A DNA stretch of 64,000 nucleotides. Source: JBFAPK01 sp040676675. GTDB taxonomy: Bacteria; Actinomycetota; Actinomycetes; Mycobacteriales; Micromonosporaceae. A program made the translations under genes and the position numbers. The stretch is from NCBI RefSeq assembly GCF_040676675.1, contig NZ_JBFAPK010000008.1, positions 62,001 through 126,000 on the forward strand, written 5' to 3'. Positions 16,838 to 25,470 of the stretch are shown here, in pieces; positions within the stretch are counted from its first letter, which is position 1; every line of letters begins with the position of its first letter. The notes beneath the pieces were generated by a model, which was given only the letters and a program-made list of their open reading frames with translations, had not been told where the DNA came from and made no database searches.

Positions 16838-16879
16838 CGGCCGGGGTGGGCACCGCAGCTGCGGTGCCCACCCCGGCCG
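16838..16879. terminator. Perfect 42-bp palindrome between convergent genes
   Basis: The palindrome is centred on CCGCAGCTGCGG and spans the gap between the HExxH protein (plus) and the M14 peptidase (minus). It is long enough to form a 19-20-bp stem and can terminate both transcripts. Confidence 0.75.
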
Positions 16880-16901
16880 TCGTCCGACCGTTCGCTCCGA
16901 C

Positions 16902-19736
16902 TCAGGCGACGAGCGAGCGCAGCGGGATGCCCGCCGCGCGCAGGGCGCGTACCAGGTCGCCGAGGAACGGGTGCTCGTCGGCCGACAACCCCTGCGGGTT
17001 CGGGATGGTCAGGTACGCCGAGCCGTCCGCCACCGCGCTGCGGGCGTCGCCGGTGTACGCGCGGACGACCGCCTCGGTCCGGGCCAGGTCGCTCGCCGCG
17101 ACCTGGATCCGGATCGGCCGCCAGTCGCCGCCGAGGTTCTCGGCCACCGGTGCCGTCGCCGCGGCGGCCCGCGCCGGGTCGACGGTACGGGCGTTCGGGG
17201 CGAGGCTGGCGTTCACCCCGGCGGCGGTACCGGCCGGTGCCAGCAGCGCGTTGGCGACGAGCTGCAAGCCGCTCTCGTTGTACGCCCGGAAGAGCGGGTT
17301 GAAGGCGAAGAGCACGGCGTGGCCGGCCCCCGTGGGCTCGTCGACCAGCGCCACGGTGCCGCGCAGCGCGTCCACCTCGGCCGTGTACCCGTTGTGCCAG
17401 AAGGTGTCGTCGCTCGGGTAGCGCAACACGTTGATCCCGGTGCTGCTCGGCGTCAGGATCGAGTCGTCGTTGTTGAACTGGAAGTCCTCGGCGGGCCGGC
17501 CCGCCGCCACCGCGCTGCGGTGGTCCACGTCGACCCGGAAGTGCGAGCCGATCACCTCGTACCCGGTCGGCTTCGCCTTCTCGGTGGTGGAGGTGAGCCC
17601 GGCGGCCCGCGCCATCCGGGTGCCCTCGTTGCGCAGGCCGAGGTAGGTGTGCCCCTGGGCGATCCAATTGCGCAGGTTCGCCTGCCCGGCGGCGGTGAGC
17701 CCGCCGGTCGGGCTGCTGCCGTCCGGCACCAGGAGCACGTCCCGGCCGGTGAAGGCCGGGGTGTTGTCGTTGATGTCGGCGGTGGTGACCGGCGCGAGGT
17801 CCAGCCCCCAGCGCTGGCCGAGGACGTAGCGGGCCTCACCGTACGAGCCGGCGGTGGTGGAGATGCCGGTACCGGCGAAGAGCCCGACGTCCGGGCGCCG
17901 CAGTGGGCTGCCGGCGGGCGCCTTCGCACTGGCCGACAGCGTCACCCCGCGTTCCCGAGCGGCCTGCTCGACGGCGCGGGTCAGGCCGGTCGCGGCCAGG
18001 CTGACCGTGTCGCCGTCCCGCACCAGCGGCACGCCCTGCCCGAGCAGCTGGAAGGTCAGCTCGGCCGCCGCGGCCGAGTCCAGCGGGTACGTGTACGAGC
18101 CGCGCCGGGGCGCCGATCCCGCCCGGCCGCCGTCGATCGCCTTCACCCGCTCGGCCTTCGGGGCGAGCGCGTCGCCGGTGTAGACGGTGTCGACGCCCAT
18201 CAGCAGCGGGTTGCTCCAGGAGGAGACGTCGTAGAAGTACGGGAACGGCACGTACGGGTCCTCGCCCATGATCGCCTGGATCCAGTGCTTCTGCGGCTGG
18301 TCCATCGGGATCCAGTACGCCCCCGCCGGTACGGTCAGGTCGCGCGCCGAGCGACCGCCGAAGATCCGCGCGTTCGGTACCTTCAGCGGCCTGGTGAGCC
18401 GGTAGACCTCGACGTCCATGCCGCGCAGCCGCTCGACCAGCCGCCGCACGTCGCCGAGCTGCCGGTTCGGCAGCAGGAAGTACGAGCGGATGCTGACCGG
18501 CGGCACCGGGAACTGGACGGTGTTGGTCGGCTGGACCACCTCGTTCGGTTCGAGCGCGCCGGCGCGCCCCTCCGCGAGCGCGTCCTTCCAGATCTTGTAG
18601 TAGCCGCCCAGCACCTCGCGCCGGTTGGCGGCGGCCCAGCCGAGCGTGGCCCACTGGGTGTTGAACTGCTGCTGCACCCGGTCCTGTACCGCCGACGAGC
18701 TGCCCTTCTCGAAGGTCATGCCGGCGGCGCCGAAGCCGGTGGAGGGCACGGTGTCGCCGTAGCCCATGTAGAACATGTCGTAGGTGTCGTAGTTGAAGTA
18801 GCACTCGGCCGTGACCGTCTCGGTGCAGGCGCCGTTGTAGCCGAACCCGGCCTTGTTCGCCGCGCCGATCCGGTTGATCCAGTCCACCACCTCGCCGGAG
18901 ATCTCGTGGTGGATCGGGTCGGCGTTCGGCGGGAAGAAGTACTGCCGGCCGCCCATCTCGTGCGCGTCGACGTAGACCTGCGGAGGGTACTGCCGGAGCA
19001 GGTCGATCTTGTCGTCCGTCTCCTGCTGAGTACGGGCGAACCAGTCGCGGTTGAGGTCGAAGCCGAACTCGTTCTGCCGCCGGGTGGCATCGCGCCCGTC
19101 CGGGTTCTGCGTCGGCACGATCACGGTGACCAGGTTGTCGTTGCGCCGCCGTACCTCGCAGTTCAGGCCGCTGGCCAGCTCGTACAGGGTCTTCAGGGCG
19201 GCGTCGGCGCCGCTCTTCTCCCCGCCGTGGACGTTGCCGGTGACCCAGACGATGGCCGGGCCGTCGGCGGCGATCCTGGCGGCCTGCCGGTCCGAGATGC
19301 GGCGCGGGTCGCGCAGCGAGCGGACCTGGTCGGCGATCTTCCGCAGCTCGCCGCGGCCGAGGTGCCGGCCGTCGGAGACGATCGCGTACGGCAGCTCCTG
19401 GCCCCGCACGCTCACCCCCATGACCCCGCTGACCACCCGGTCGGAGGCGGCGTCGACGGCCGACAGGTAGCCGCGGATCTCGTCGTTGGTGACCACGCGC
19501 TGCTGGCCGGTGCCGAGCGGGAAGCCGAGGAACGACTCCGGGCTCGGCACCGAGGCGAGCCGGGCGGCCGGATCGGTGCCGCACGGTGCGGGCGCGCCGT
19601 GTCCCGGCGTACCGTGCGCCTGCGCGGCCGTGCCGCCCAGCAGCGGCAGCGCCGAGGCGAGTACGGCGAGCGCGGTGACCCGCGCGAGTCTTCTTCGGGG
19701 GACGGGCGGTGTGACGGTGGATCCCAGCGTTCCCAT
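16902..19736 (-). CDS. Large secreted M14-family metallocarboxypeptidase-like protein
   Basis: The 944-residue precursor has a signal peptide (basic 'RRRLAR', hydrophobic core, cleavage near 'AQA-HG', ~residue 40). The M14 domain follows with zinc ligands in 'NVHGGEKSGAD' (H170, E173) and 'VYVDAHEMGG' (H259), plus the substrate-binding 'NPDGRD' and 'DLNRDW'. After ~residue 420 a long C-terminal region contains a glutamine-amidotransferase-like 'VLLVPDGS' segment and further beta-rich sequence, making it much longer than a ~300-residue carboxypeptidase. ATG 19736 follows a GAGGAA site. It diverges from an ArsR-type gene and faces a second M14 gene. Confidence 0.88.
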   Translation of the reverse strand: MGTLGSTVTPPVPRRRLARVTALAVLASALPLLGGTAAQAHGTPGHGAPAPCGTDPAARLASVPSPESFLGFPLGTGQQRVVTNDEIRGYLSAVDAASDRVVSGVMGVSVRGQELPYAIVSDGRHLGRGELRKIADQVRSLRDPRRISDRQAARIAADGPAIVWVTGNVHGGEKSGADAALKTLYELASGLNCEVRRRNDNLVTVIVPTQNPDGRDATRRQNEFGFDLNRDWFARTQQETDDKIDLLRQYPPQVYVDAHEMGGRQYFFPPNADPIHHEISGEVVDWINRIGAANKAGFGYNGACTETVTAECYFNYDTYDMFYMGYGDTVPSTGFGAAGMTFEKGSSSAVQDRVQQQFNTQWATLGWAAANRREVLGGYYKIWKDALAEGRAGALEPNEVVQPTNTVQFPVPPVSIRSYFLLPNRQLGDVRRLVERLRGMDVEVYRLTRPLKVPNARIFGGRSARDLTVPAGAYWIPMDQPQKHWIQAIMGEDPYVPFPYFYDVSSWSNPLLMGVDTVYTGDALAPKAERVKAIDGGRAGSAPRRGSYTYPLDSAAAAELTFQLLGQGVPLVRDGDTVSLAATGLTRAVEQAARERGVTLSASAKAPAGSPLRRPDVGLFAGTGISTTAGSYGEARYVLGQRWGLDLAPVTTADINDNTPAFTGRDVLLVPDGSSPTGGLTAAGQANLRNWIAQGHTYLGLRNEGTRMARAAGLTSTTEKAKPTGYEVIGSHFRVDVDHRSAVAAGRPAEDFQFNNDDSILTPSSTGINVLRYPSDDTFWHNGYTAEVDALRGTVALVDEPTGAGHAVLFAFNPLFRAYNESGLQLVANALLAPAGTAAGVNASLAPNARTVDPARAAAATAPVAENLGGDWRPIRIQVAASDLARTEAVVRAYTGDARSAVADGSAYLTIPNPQGLSADEHPFLGDLVRALRAAGIPLRSLVA

Positions 19737-19743
19737 GTTCGTT

Positions 19744-19781
19744 CCTCGTGCCTTTCGGTGGGCCTCGTGCCTTTCGGCGGG
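19744..19781. repeat. 19-bp tandem duplication in the M14 leader
   Basis: Two consecutive copies of CCTCGTGCCTTTCGGYGGG, one mismatch, lie just upstream of the M14 start, so the ribosome-site-like AAGGCACGAGG is present twice on the minus strand. Confidence 0.7.
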
Positions 19782-19805
19782 CAGGGCGGGGAAGGCGGAG
19801 ACCGG

Positions 19806-19849
19806 ATGCTATGGCCTGCGGATCAATACAGTCAAGATCTTGATACTGT
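19806..19849 (-). promoter_or_regulatory. Promoter of the secreted M14 gene overlapping a dyad
   Basis: On the minus strand TTGACT (19835-19830) and TAGCAT (19811-19806) are spaced by 18 bp. The -35 box lies in an imperfect dyad (19828-19849) with the perfect core CAAGATCTTG and outer arms ACAGT/ACTGT, a likely regulator site. Confidence 0.6.
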
Positions 19850-19897
19850 GCCGGAGTCGCTGGTGACGGCCGGTGCCGCGCGTGGACCCCGACTTGA

Positions 19898-19917
19898 AGG
19901 TGACCAATGGGTCACCT
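19898..19917 (+). promoter_or_regulatory. Inverted-repeat operator before the ArsR-type gene
   Basis: AGGTGACC and GGTCACCT, separated by 4 bp, form a perfect 8+8 dyad ending 11 bp before the GTG start of the regulator gene, a typical autoregulatory position. Confidence 0.6.
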
Positions 19918-19928
19918 ATTTTGGAGGG

Positions 19929-20249
19929 GTGGCTGATGACGACCGCGTCTTCAAGGCGCTCGCCGACCCGACCCGGCGGTTCCTGCTCGACCTGCTCTTC
20001 GCCCGCGACGGGCGTACCCTCACCGAGCTGGAGTCCGAGCTGGAGATGACCCGGTTCGGGGTCATGAAGCACCTTCGAGTGCTGGAGGAGGCCGGGCTCG
20101 TCGTCACCCGGCGCTCCGGCCGGGAGAAGTTGCACTACCTGAACCCGGTGCCGATCCGACTGATCCACGACCGGTGGATCGACAAGTACACCGAGCACCA
20201 CGCCGCCACCCTCGCCGACCTCAAGACCGACCTGGAGCGCGAGCCCTGA
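19929..20249 (+). CDS. ArsR-family winged-helix regulator
   Basis: The 106-residue protein has the ArsR fold: 'VFKALADPTRRFLLDLLF', 'LTELESELEMTRFGVMKHLRVLEEAGLV', 'RRSGREKLHYLNP' and a C-terminal dimer helix. It lacks the metal-binding CxC pattern of ArsR/SmtB, so it is of the metal-independent type often paired with a regulated neighbour. GTG 19929 is chosen because the protein family begins here and the dyad 19898-19917 lies just upstream; the GGAGG site is unusually close, and GTG 19863 is an alternative. It sits between two M14 peptidase genes and probably controls one or both. Confidence 0.85.
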   Translation: MADDDRVFKALADPTRRFLLDLLFARDGRTLTELESELEMTRFGVMKHLRVLEEAGLVVTRRSGREKLHYLNPVPIRLIHDRWIDKYTEHHAATLADLKTDLEREP

Positions 20250-20276
20250 ACTCACGGGATCGACGATCCCATGGGA

Positions 20277-20305
20277 TTGACGAACCCTGGCGATCCGCCA
20301 AGACT
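20277..20305 (+). promoter_or_regulatory. Possible promoter of the second M14 gene
   Basis: TTGACG (20277-20282), 17-bp spacer, AAGACT (20300-20305). The -10 box is poor. A small GGGATC/GATCCC hairpin (20256-20270) ends just upstream. Confidence 0.3.
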
Positions 20306-20383
20306 CGTGCCACCGGCGTGATCGTCTTCGCGCAGTGGCGTACCGGGACGAGCACGCGTCCACCACCCCCGAAGGGATCTCTC

Positions 20384-22828
20384 ATGCGGAGTTCTCGCCT
20401 CGGGCGTACGGGCCGCGCGGCGGCGCTGCTCGCGCTGCCCGTCGCCCTCGCGCTCGGCGCACCCCCGGTCCTCGCCGGACCGTCCACCCAGGCCGGTCAG
20501 GTCACCCCCGACCGCCTGCCCAGCACCGCCCAGGACGGCGTCGCGCTGATGCGGATCGTGGTGCCCGACCAGGCCGCGGTCGACCGGCTCAACGACATGG
20601 GCGTCGACCTCGTCGAGTACAAGAAGCCCGTCGCCGGCGGTCTGGAGGTGCACGCGGTCCTCAGCCCGCAGGAGTCGCAGCAGTTGCGGGCGCTCGGCAT
20701 CGACGTCCGCGATCCGATCGCCGACCAGCGTGACTACGCGGCCGGTCAGGCCGAGCGCCGCGCCGCCATCGCCGAGAACGCGGTCGACGCGGCGGAGACG
20801 GACACCCTCACCCCGCTGCGCGCGGAGTCGTTCACCAGCATCGACAAGCAGCGCTTTCTCTCCGTCGAGGTCAAGTCGAGCGCGGGCGACGCGGAGACGG
20901 TGCTGACCGCTACCTGGGACGCGGGCCGCGGCACCGCACCGGACTCCGGCGGTACCGCGACGCTCGCCCGGTTCACCGACGCCGGGCAGTACATGTACCA
21001 CCGCTTCGACGAGCCGCTGGCCGTCGACGCGCGCCCCACGAAGGTCACCATCACCAGCAGCCGCGGCGGCTCGGTCACCGTACCGGTCACCGAGTGGCTG
21101 GGTGAGCCGCGCAAGTCACCCAACCCGCACTACGTCTCCGACTTCGTCGACCACTACATGGACCCGACCGAGGTGACCGACCGGATCACCTCGCTGGCCC
21201 GGCAGTTCCCGAGGATCGCCCAGGTCATCGACCTGCCGTACCAGACCAACGGCTACCGCCGCGCCGCGCAGGCCCAGTTCGGCACCGCCCCCGCGAGCAC
21301 CCTCTACGTCACCTCCAAGGCGTACGGGTCCGAGGGCGGCAACGACGTCAGCGTCGCGCTGACGCAGCCGGCGGCGGCCGGGGCGCCGCTGACGGTCTCG
21401 GTCGCCGGCAAGGCCGTCACGGTCAACCTCGCCACCGACGCGGCCGGCGCGGTCAGCAGCACGGCCGCGCAGGTGGTGGCCGCGCTCAACGCCGAGCCGG
21501 CGGCCGCGGCGCTGCTGACCGCCGCCACGTACCGGGGCAACGCCGGCACGGGCGCGGTCGCGGCGGCACCGGCGACCCGGCTGAGCGACAACCTCAAGGC
21601 CCCCGAGAGCGTGTCGCGCAAGCCGTTCCAGATGAAGGCGCTGCGGATCGGCAAGAAGCGGGACGGCTCGAAGGTCGGCGTCTTCCTCTACTGCCAGGAG
21701 CACGCCCGGGAGTGGGTGACCCCGCTGGTCTGCGTGGAGACCGCCGAGCGGCTGCTGCGCAACTACGCCCGGGACCCGAAGACCCGCAAGCTCGTCGACG
21801 ACCTGGACATCTTCATCCTGCCCACGGTCAACCCGGACGGCGCGCACTACAGCTTCTACGACTACAACATGCAGCGCAAGAACATGACCAACTACTGCGC
21901 CGCCTCCGCCGCCGACCCCGCCTCGCGCAACTCCTGGGGCGTGGACCTGAACCGCAACTTCTCCGTCGGCTCCCTCTTCGACGGCTACAGCGGCGCCTCG
22001 ACGAGCTGCACCAGCGGCACCTTCGCCGGCCCGGCCGAGCTCTCCGAGCCGGAGGCACGCAACGAGGTCTGGCTGACCGAGCGGTACCCGAACATCAAGT
22101 TCGCCATGAACACCCACTCGTACGGTGGGTACTTCATGTGGCCGCCGGGGGCGTACAAGGCGGACGGCCGGCAGCTGCTGCCCCGGGCCGACTTCGGTAC
22201 CGAGAACTACTTCTGGAGCGCCTCGGACCACATCCTCGAGGCGGTCAAGTCCTGGCGCGGTACGGCGATCTGGCCCGGCCGCACCGGGCCGGTGCCGGAC
22301 GTGCTGTACTCGGCGGCCGGCAACAGCGCCGACGAGCACTGGTACAACCGGGGCATCATCGGCTGGGACTTCGAGGTCGGCGCCGACCTCTACGACCAGG
22401 CGACCAAGCAGTTCCAGCCGGTCGGCTTCCAGCCGCCGTTCGCCGAGGGGCACGAGGAGGCGATGGAGTTCGCCAGCGGCCAGATCGGCATCCTCGAAGT
22501 GGCCCGGGCCTTCGCGGGTGACCGGGACCGGCCCGACTCGAAGCTGAGGGTCACCGCCCGCACCGACACCTCCACCACCTTCACCTTCACCGAGGACGAG
22601 CCGGCCAACATCTACTACACCCTCGACGGCAGCCGGCCGACGCTGAACTCGCCGAAGCTCACCTCGGCGGGCATGCGGGAGGGGGCGCAGCAGCTCACCG
22701 TCGACCGGACCACGACCGTACGCTGGTTCGCCGTCGACATCGCCGGAAACATCGAGAACAACTACCGGCCCGACGGCCGGCACGACAACTACAACCGCGA
22801 GCAGGTGCGGGTCGGCGGACGCCACTGA
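20384..22828 (+). CDS. Secreted M14 zinc carboxypeptidase with C-terminal beta-sandwich
   Basis: The 814-residue precursor starts at ATG 20384 after an AAGGGA site, with a signal peptide to ~residue 31 ('VLA-GP'). A pro-region runs to ~240. The M14 domain has zinc ligands in 'CQEHAREWVTP' (H440, E443) and 'AMNTHSYGGYF', substrate motifs 'NPDGAHYSF' and 'DLNRNF', and the catalytic Glu in 'IGWDFEVG'. An Ala/Val-rich ~90-residue insertion at ~315-400 precedes the zinc motif, which is unusual. The last ~100 residues resemble a chitobiase-type domain ('IYYTLDGSRPT', 'VRWFAVDIAGN'). It probably digests extracellular peptides. Confidence 0.9.
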   Translation: MRSSRLGRTGRAAALLALPVALALGAPPVLAGPSTQAGQVTPDRLPSTAQDGVALMRIVVPDQAAVDRLNDMGVDLVEYKKPVAGGLEVHAVLSPQESQQLRALGIDVRDPIADQRDYAAGQAERRAAIAENAVDAAETDTLTPLRAESFTSIDKQRFLSVEVKSSAGDAETVLTATWDAGRGTAPDSGGTATLARFTDAGQYMYHRFDEPLAVDARPTKVTITSSRGGSVTVPVTEWLGEPRKSPNPHYVSDFVDHYMDPTEVTDRITSLARQFPRIAQVIDLPYQTNGYRRAAQAQFGTAPASTLYVTSKAYGSEGGNDVSVALTQPAAAGAPLTVSVAGKAVTVNLATDAAGAVSSTAAQVVAALNAEPAAAALLTAATYRGNAGTGAVAAAPATRLSDNLKAPESVSRKPFQMKALRIGKKRDGSKVGVFLYCQEHAREWVTPLVCVETAERLLRNYARDPKTRKLVDDLDIFILPTVNPDGAHYSFYDYNMQRKNMTNYCAASAADPASRNSWGVDLNRNFSVGSLFDGYSGASTSCTSGTFAGPAELSEPEARNEVWLTERYPNIKFAMNTHSYGGYFMWPPGAYKADGRQLLPRADFGTENYFWSASDHILEAVKSWRGTAIWPGRTGPVPDVLYSAAGNSADEHWYNRGIIGWDFEVGADLYDQATKQFQPVGFQPPFAEGHEEAMEFASGQIGILEVARAFAGDRDRPDSKLRVTARTDTSTTFTFTEDEPANIYYTLDGSRPTLNSPKLTSAGMREGAQQLTVDRTTTVRWFAVDIAGNIENNYRPDGRHDNYNREQVRVGGRH

Positions 22829-22840
22829 CCCGCGTACCAC

Positions 22841-22878
22841 GGTCGGCCGCCGGACCCGCGCGGGCCCGGCGGCCGACC
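22841..22878 (+). terminator. Terminator hairpin after the M14 carboxypeptidase
   Basis: A perfect 13-bp stem (GGTCGGCCGCCGG / CCGGCGGCCGACC) encloses the further self-complementary CCCGCGCGGG, 12 bp after the stop codon. Confidence 0.75.
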
Positions 22879-22962
22879 CGTCTCCGCCGACCCGGTGACC
22901 GGCCCGGGGGCGGCGAATTCGCGTTGCGGGCGGTCCGGGCCCCGACGTAGGGTCCTGGCCTT

Positions 22963-24222
22963 GTGCACAGGGTGATCGAGGCTGCCGTTCCGGCCCGGCT
23001 GGGCAAGAGTTTCCGCTGGCTACTGGCCTCGTCCTGGGCCACCAACCTGGGCGACGGCGTGGCGGCGGCGGCCGGCCCGCTGCTGGTGGCCGCCCTCACC
23101 GACGACGCGTTCCTGGTGTCGCTGGCCGCGCTGCTGCGGTGGGCGCCGCCGCTCTGCTTCGGCCTCTACGCGGGCGCGCTCTCCGACCGGCTCGACCGGC
23201 GGCGGATCGTGATCGTCGCCAACGCCGTACGGGCGGTGGTGCTGGCCCTGCTGGTAGCCGGACTGCTGGTGGGCCGGGTCGGCGCGGTCGAGGCGCTGGT
23301 CGCGCTGGGGCTGCTGGCCACCGCCGAGGTCTTCGCCGACAACACCGCCGCCACGCTGACCCCGATGCTGGTGCGCCGGGACGACCTGTCGCTCGCCAAC
23401 GCCCGGTTGCAGACCGGGTTCATCACCCTCAACCAGCTCGTCGGCCCACCGCTCGGCGCGGTGCTCTTCGCCGCGGGCACGGTGTCGCCGTTCGTGGCCG
23501 AGGCGGTGCTGGTGCTGGCCGGCATGTTCCTGGTGTCCCGGGTGATCCTGCCGGCGCACGGCCGCGACCCGGACGCGCGGGGCGGCCTGTGGCGCGACAT
23601 CGCGGAGGGGTTCCGCTGGACGGTACGGCACCCGGCCGTACGCACCCTCTCCCTGACCATCCTGATCTTCAACTTCACCTTCGGCGCGGCCTGGTCGGTC
23701 CTGGTGCTCTACGCCCGGGAACGGCTCGGCCTGGGGGCCGTCGGGTTCGGGCTGCTCACCACGATCGGAGCGGTCGGCGGCCTGCTCGGCACCGCGCTCT
23801 ACGGCCGGCTCACCGCGCGGGTCAGCCTGGGCAACGTGATGCGGGCCGGCCTGGTCATCGAGACCTTCACCCACCTGGGGCTCGCGCTGACCACCTCGGC
23901 CTGGCTCGCCTCGGCGATCATGTTCGTCTTCGGCGCGCACGCGTTCATCTGGGGCACCACCTCGACCACCGTGCGGCAACGGGCGGTCCCCACCCACCTC
24001 CAGGGGCGGGTGAACAGCCTCAACACCATCAGCACCTTCGGCGGCCTGGTCGTGGGCTCGGCCATCGGCGGCACCCTGGCCACCCACTACGGGGTCGTCG
24101 CGCCGTTCTGGTTCGCCTTCGTCGGCTCGGCCGTCTTCGTCCTGCTGCTCTGGCGGGAACTGGCCCGGATCGCCCACGCCGACGAGCAGCGGCCCGCACC
24201 GGCACCGGTGCCCAGCGCATAG
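22963..24222 (+). CDS. MFS exporter, EntS/MFS_3-like
   Basis: The 419-residue membrane protein has about 12 hydrophobic segments, the MFS loop motif 'GALSDRLDRRRIVIVAN' between helices 2 and 3, and the central 'DARGGLWRDIAEGFRWTVRHPAVR' loop characteristic of the EntS-like drug/siderophore exporter group. The GTG at 22963 gives the natural N-terminus before the first helix; a second GTG nine bases later is possible. It is transcribed alone, with no biosynthetic genes nearby to indicate its substrate. Confidence 0.85.
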   Translation: MHRVIEAAVPARLGKSFRWLLASSWATNLGDGVAAAAGPLLVAALTDDAFLVSLAALLRWAPPLCFGLYAGALSDRLDRRRIVIVANAVRAVVLALLVAGLLVGRVGAVEALVALGLLATAEVFADNTAATLTPMLVRRDDLSLANARLQTGFITLNQLVGPPLGAVLFAAGTVSPFVAEAVLVLAGMFLVSRVILPAHGRDPDARGGLWRDIAEGFRWTVRHPAVRTLSLTILIFNFTFGAAWSVLVLYARERLGLGAVGFGLLTTIGAVGGLLGTALYGRLTARVSLGNVMRAGLVIETFTHLGLALTTSAWLASAIMFVFGAHAFIWGTTSTTVRQRAVPTHLQGRVNSLNTISTFGGLVVGSAIGGTLATHYGVVAPFWFAFVGSAVFVLLLWRELARIAHADEQRPAPAPVPSA

Positions 24223-24302
24223 GCCGGGCGGTCGCGGGGCACGCCGGTGCCAGGGTAGCCGCCGGGCGACGGGCCGGTCGGCTCCTGCGTACCCTTGCCG
24301 GC

Positions 24303-24794
24303 ATGCGGCACTGCGACGAGTGCGGGTTCGACTATCCGAGTGTTCCGGCGGGAGCGCTGCCCGAGCGGCTGCGCGGGTTCGGGGCGCGGTACGCCGCGGC
24401 GCTGGACGCGGCCCGGCACCCGCGCCGCCGCCCGGCCGAGGGGGTCTGGTCACCGCTGGAGTACGCCTGCCACTTCCGCGACGTGCTCCGGGTGCAGGGC
24501 GAGCGGCTCGCGCTGGCCCTGCGGGAGACCGAGCCGGAGTTCCTCCCGATGGGGCGCGACGAACGCGCGGTCGCGGAGGCATACAACGAGCAGGACCCGG
24601 CGGTGGTCCTCGTCGAACTGGCCGGGGCGGCCCGGGAACTGGCGGACGGGTTCGGCGCCCTGGACCCGGCCGAGCTGGCCCGTACCGGCGTGTACCCGTG
24701 GCCGCGGCGCGAGGTGCGGACGGTGCTGTGGCTGGGCCGGCACACCGTCCACGAGGGAGAGCACCACCTGATGGACATCGGCCGGGCGGGGTAG
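24303..24794 (+). CDS. DinB-like/maleylpyruvate-isomerase-fold protein
   Basis: The 163-residue protein begins 'MRHCDECGFDYPSVPAG', the usual N-terminus of a large actinobacterial DinB-like family. It contains 'WSPLEYACHFRDVL' (~residue 49) and 'WLGRHTVHEGEHHLMDIG' near the C-terminus. The spaced His residues (HFRDVL; HTVHEGEHH) fit the metal-binding trio of DinB/YfiT proteins, which include thiol-dependent (mycothiol) transferases. Substrate is unknown. ATG 24303 is the first start; the 80 bp upstream hold no obvious hairpin. Confidence 0.83.
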   Translation: MRHCDECGFDYPSVPAGALPERLRGFGARYAAALDAARHPRRRPAEGVWSPLEYACHFRDVLRVQGERLALALRETEPEFLPMGRDERAVAEAYNEQDPAVVLVELAGAARELADGFGALDPAELARTGVYPWPRREVRTVLWLGRHTVHEGEHHLMDIGRAG

Positions 24795-24932
24795 CCGGGC
24801 GCGCCCGAACGTCGTGGCCCGAGGCGTCCGGCGAGGCCGCGCCCACCCGGGGGAGCGGACCGGCGGCGCCGGCGGGCGACGGTCGATCGGGCCGGCGGTG
24901 CGGTCGGGCCGGCGGGGCCGGCGGTCAGTCGG

Positions 24933-25454
24933 TCAGTCGGGGCGATGGTCGAGGTAGCCGGCGTGCACCGGGCACCGGGCGCAGCGGGAGCGGTCGCAGA
25001 GCCGGCAGAGCCGGGCCAGGCTCCGCTCGTCGCGTGCCCGGGGGCGGAGCACCGCCCGCGTGATCTCCGCGAGCCGGTCGCGTTGCTCGGCGTCGAGGGG
25101 TTCGAGCAACTCGGCCAGGGCCCGCTGCCGGGCCGCGAGGATCCGGGCGGCCGCCGCCGTACCGTCCGGCGTGAGGTGCAGCGCCCGGCTGCGCGCGTCC
25201 GCGCCGGCGCGCCGCTCGACCCAACCGAGCGCCAGCAGCCGGCGTACCAGGTGGGCGGTGCCGGGCTGGGAGATCTCCAGCACCCGGCCGAGCCACTCGG
25301 CGGTGACGCCGGGCTGGTCCTTCAGCACGACGACGGCCTCGGCGAGCGTCCCGCCGTGGCCCGCCGGGCCGGTCACGGCGGCGCGCATCCGTTCGCCGAC
25401 GGCGAGGGCCAGCGCCCCGAGCAGGTTCGCCGCGTCGTCCGCGGGTAGATTCAT
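24933..25454 (-). CDS. MarR-family regulator with Cys-rich C-terminus
   Basis: The 173-residue protein has a MarR winged helix ('GVTAEWLGRVLEISQPGTAHLVRRLLALGWVERRAGADARSR', residues ~50-95, written here only to locate recognition helix and wing) between dimerisation helices. The final 25 residues carry five cysteines ('LCRLCDRSRCARCPVH'), suggesting a metal or redox sensor tail, which is unusual for MarR. The ATG at 25454 lies inside a 27-bp dyad that also contains the start of the divergent MFS gene 5 bp away, so both genes are probably controlled from this operator and the transcript is probably leaderless. Confidence 0.85.
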   Translation of the reverse strand: MNLPADDAANLLGALALAVGERMRAAVTGPAGHGGTLAEAVVVLKDQPGVTAEWLGRVLEISQPGTAHLVRRLLALGWVERRAGADARSRALHLTPDGTAAAARILAARQRALAELLEPLDAEQRDRLAEITRAVLRPRARDERSLARLCRLCDRSRCARCPVHAGYLDHRPD

Positions 25455-25470
25455 AACTTGTGAATCTACC
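25444..25470. promoter_or_regulatory. MarR operator containing both divergent start codons
   Basis: GGTAGATTCA and TGAATCTACC form a perfect 10+10 dyad with a 7-bp spacer. Reading outward on either strand, TAGATT (-10-like) is followed after 8 bp by the start codon (GTG 25460 plus, ATG 25454 minus). No convincing -35 boxes are visible. Confidence 0.8.

Noticed and set aside
16971..20249. Very long open frame antisense to the secreted M14 gene
   Set aside because: Only its last ~106 codons (the ArsR-type regulator) have protein-like sequence; the rest is a GC-rich shadow of the M14 gene, full of Arg/Gly/Val runs.
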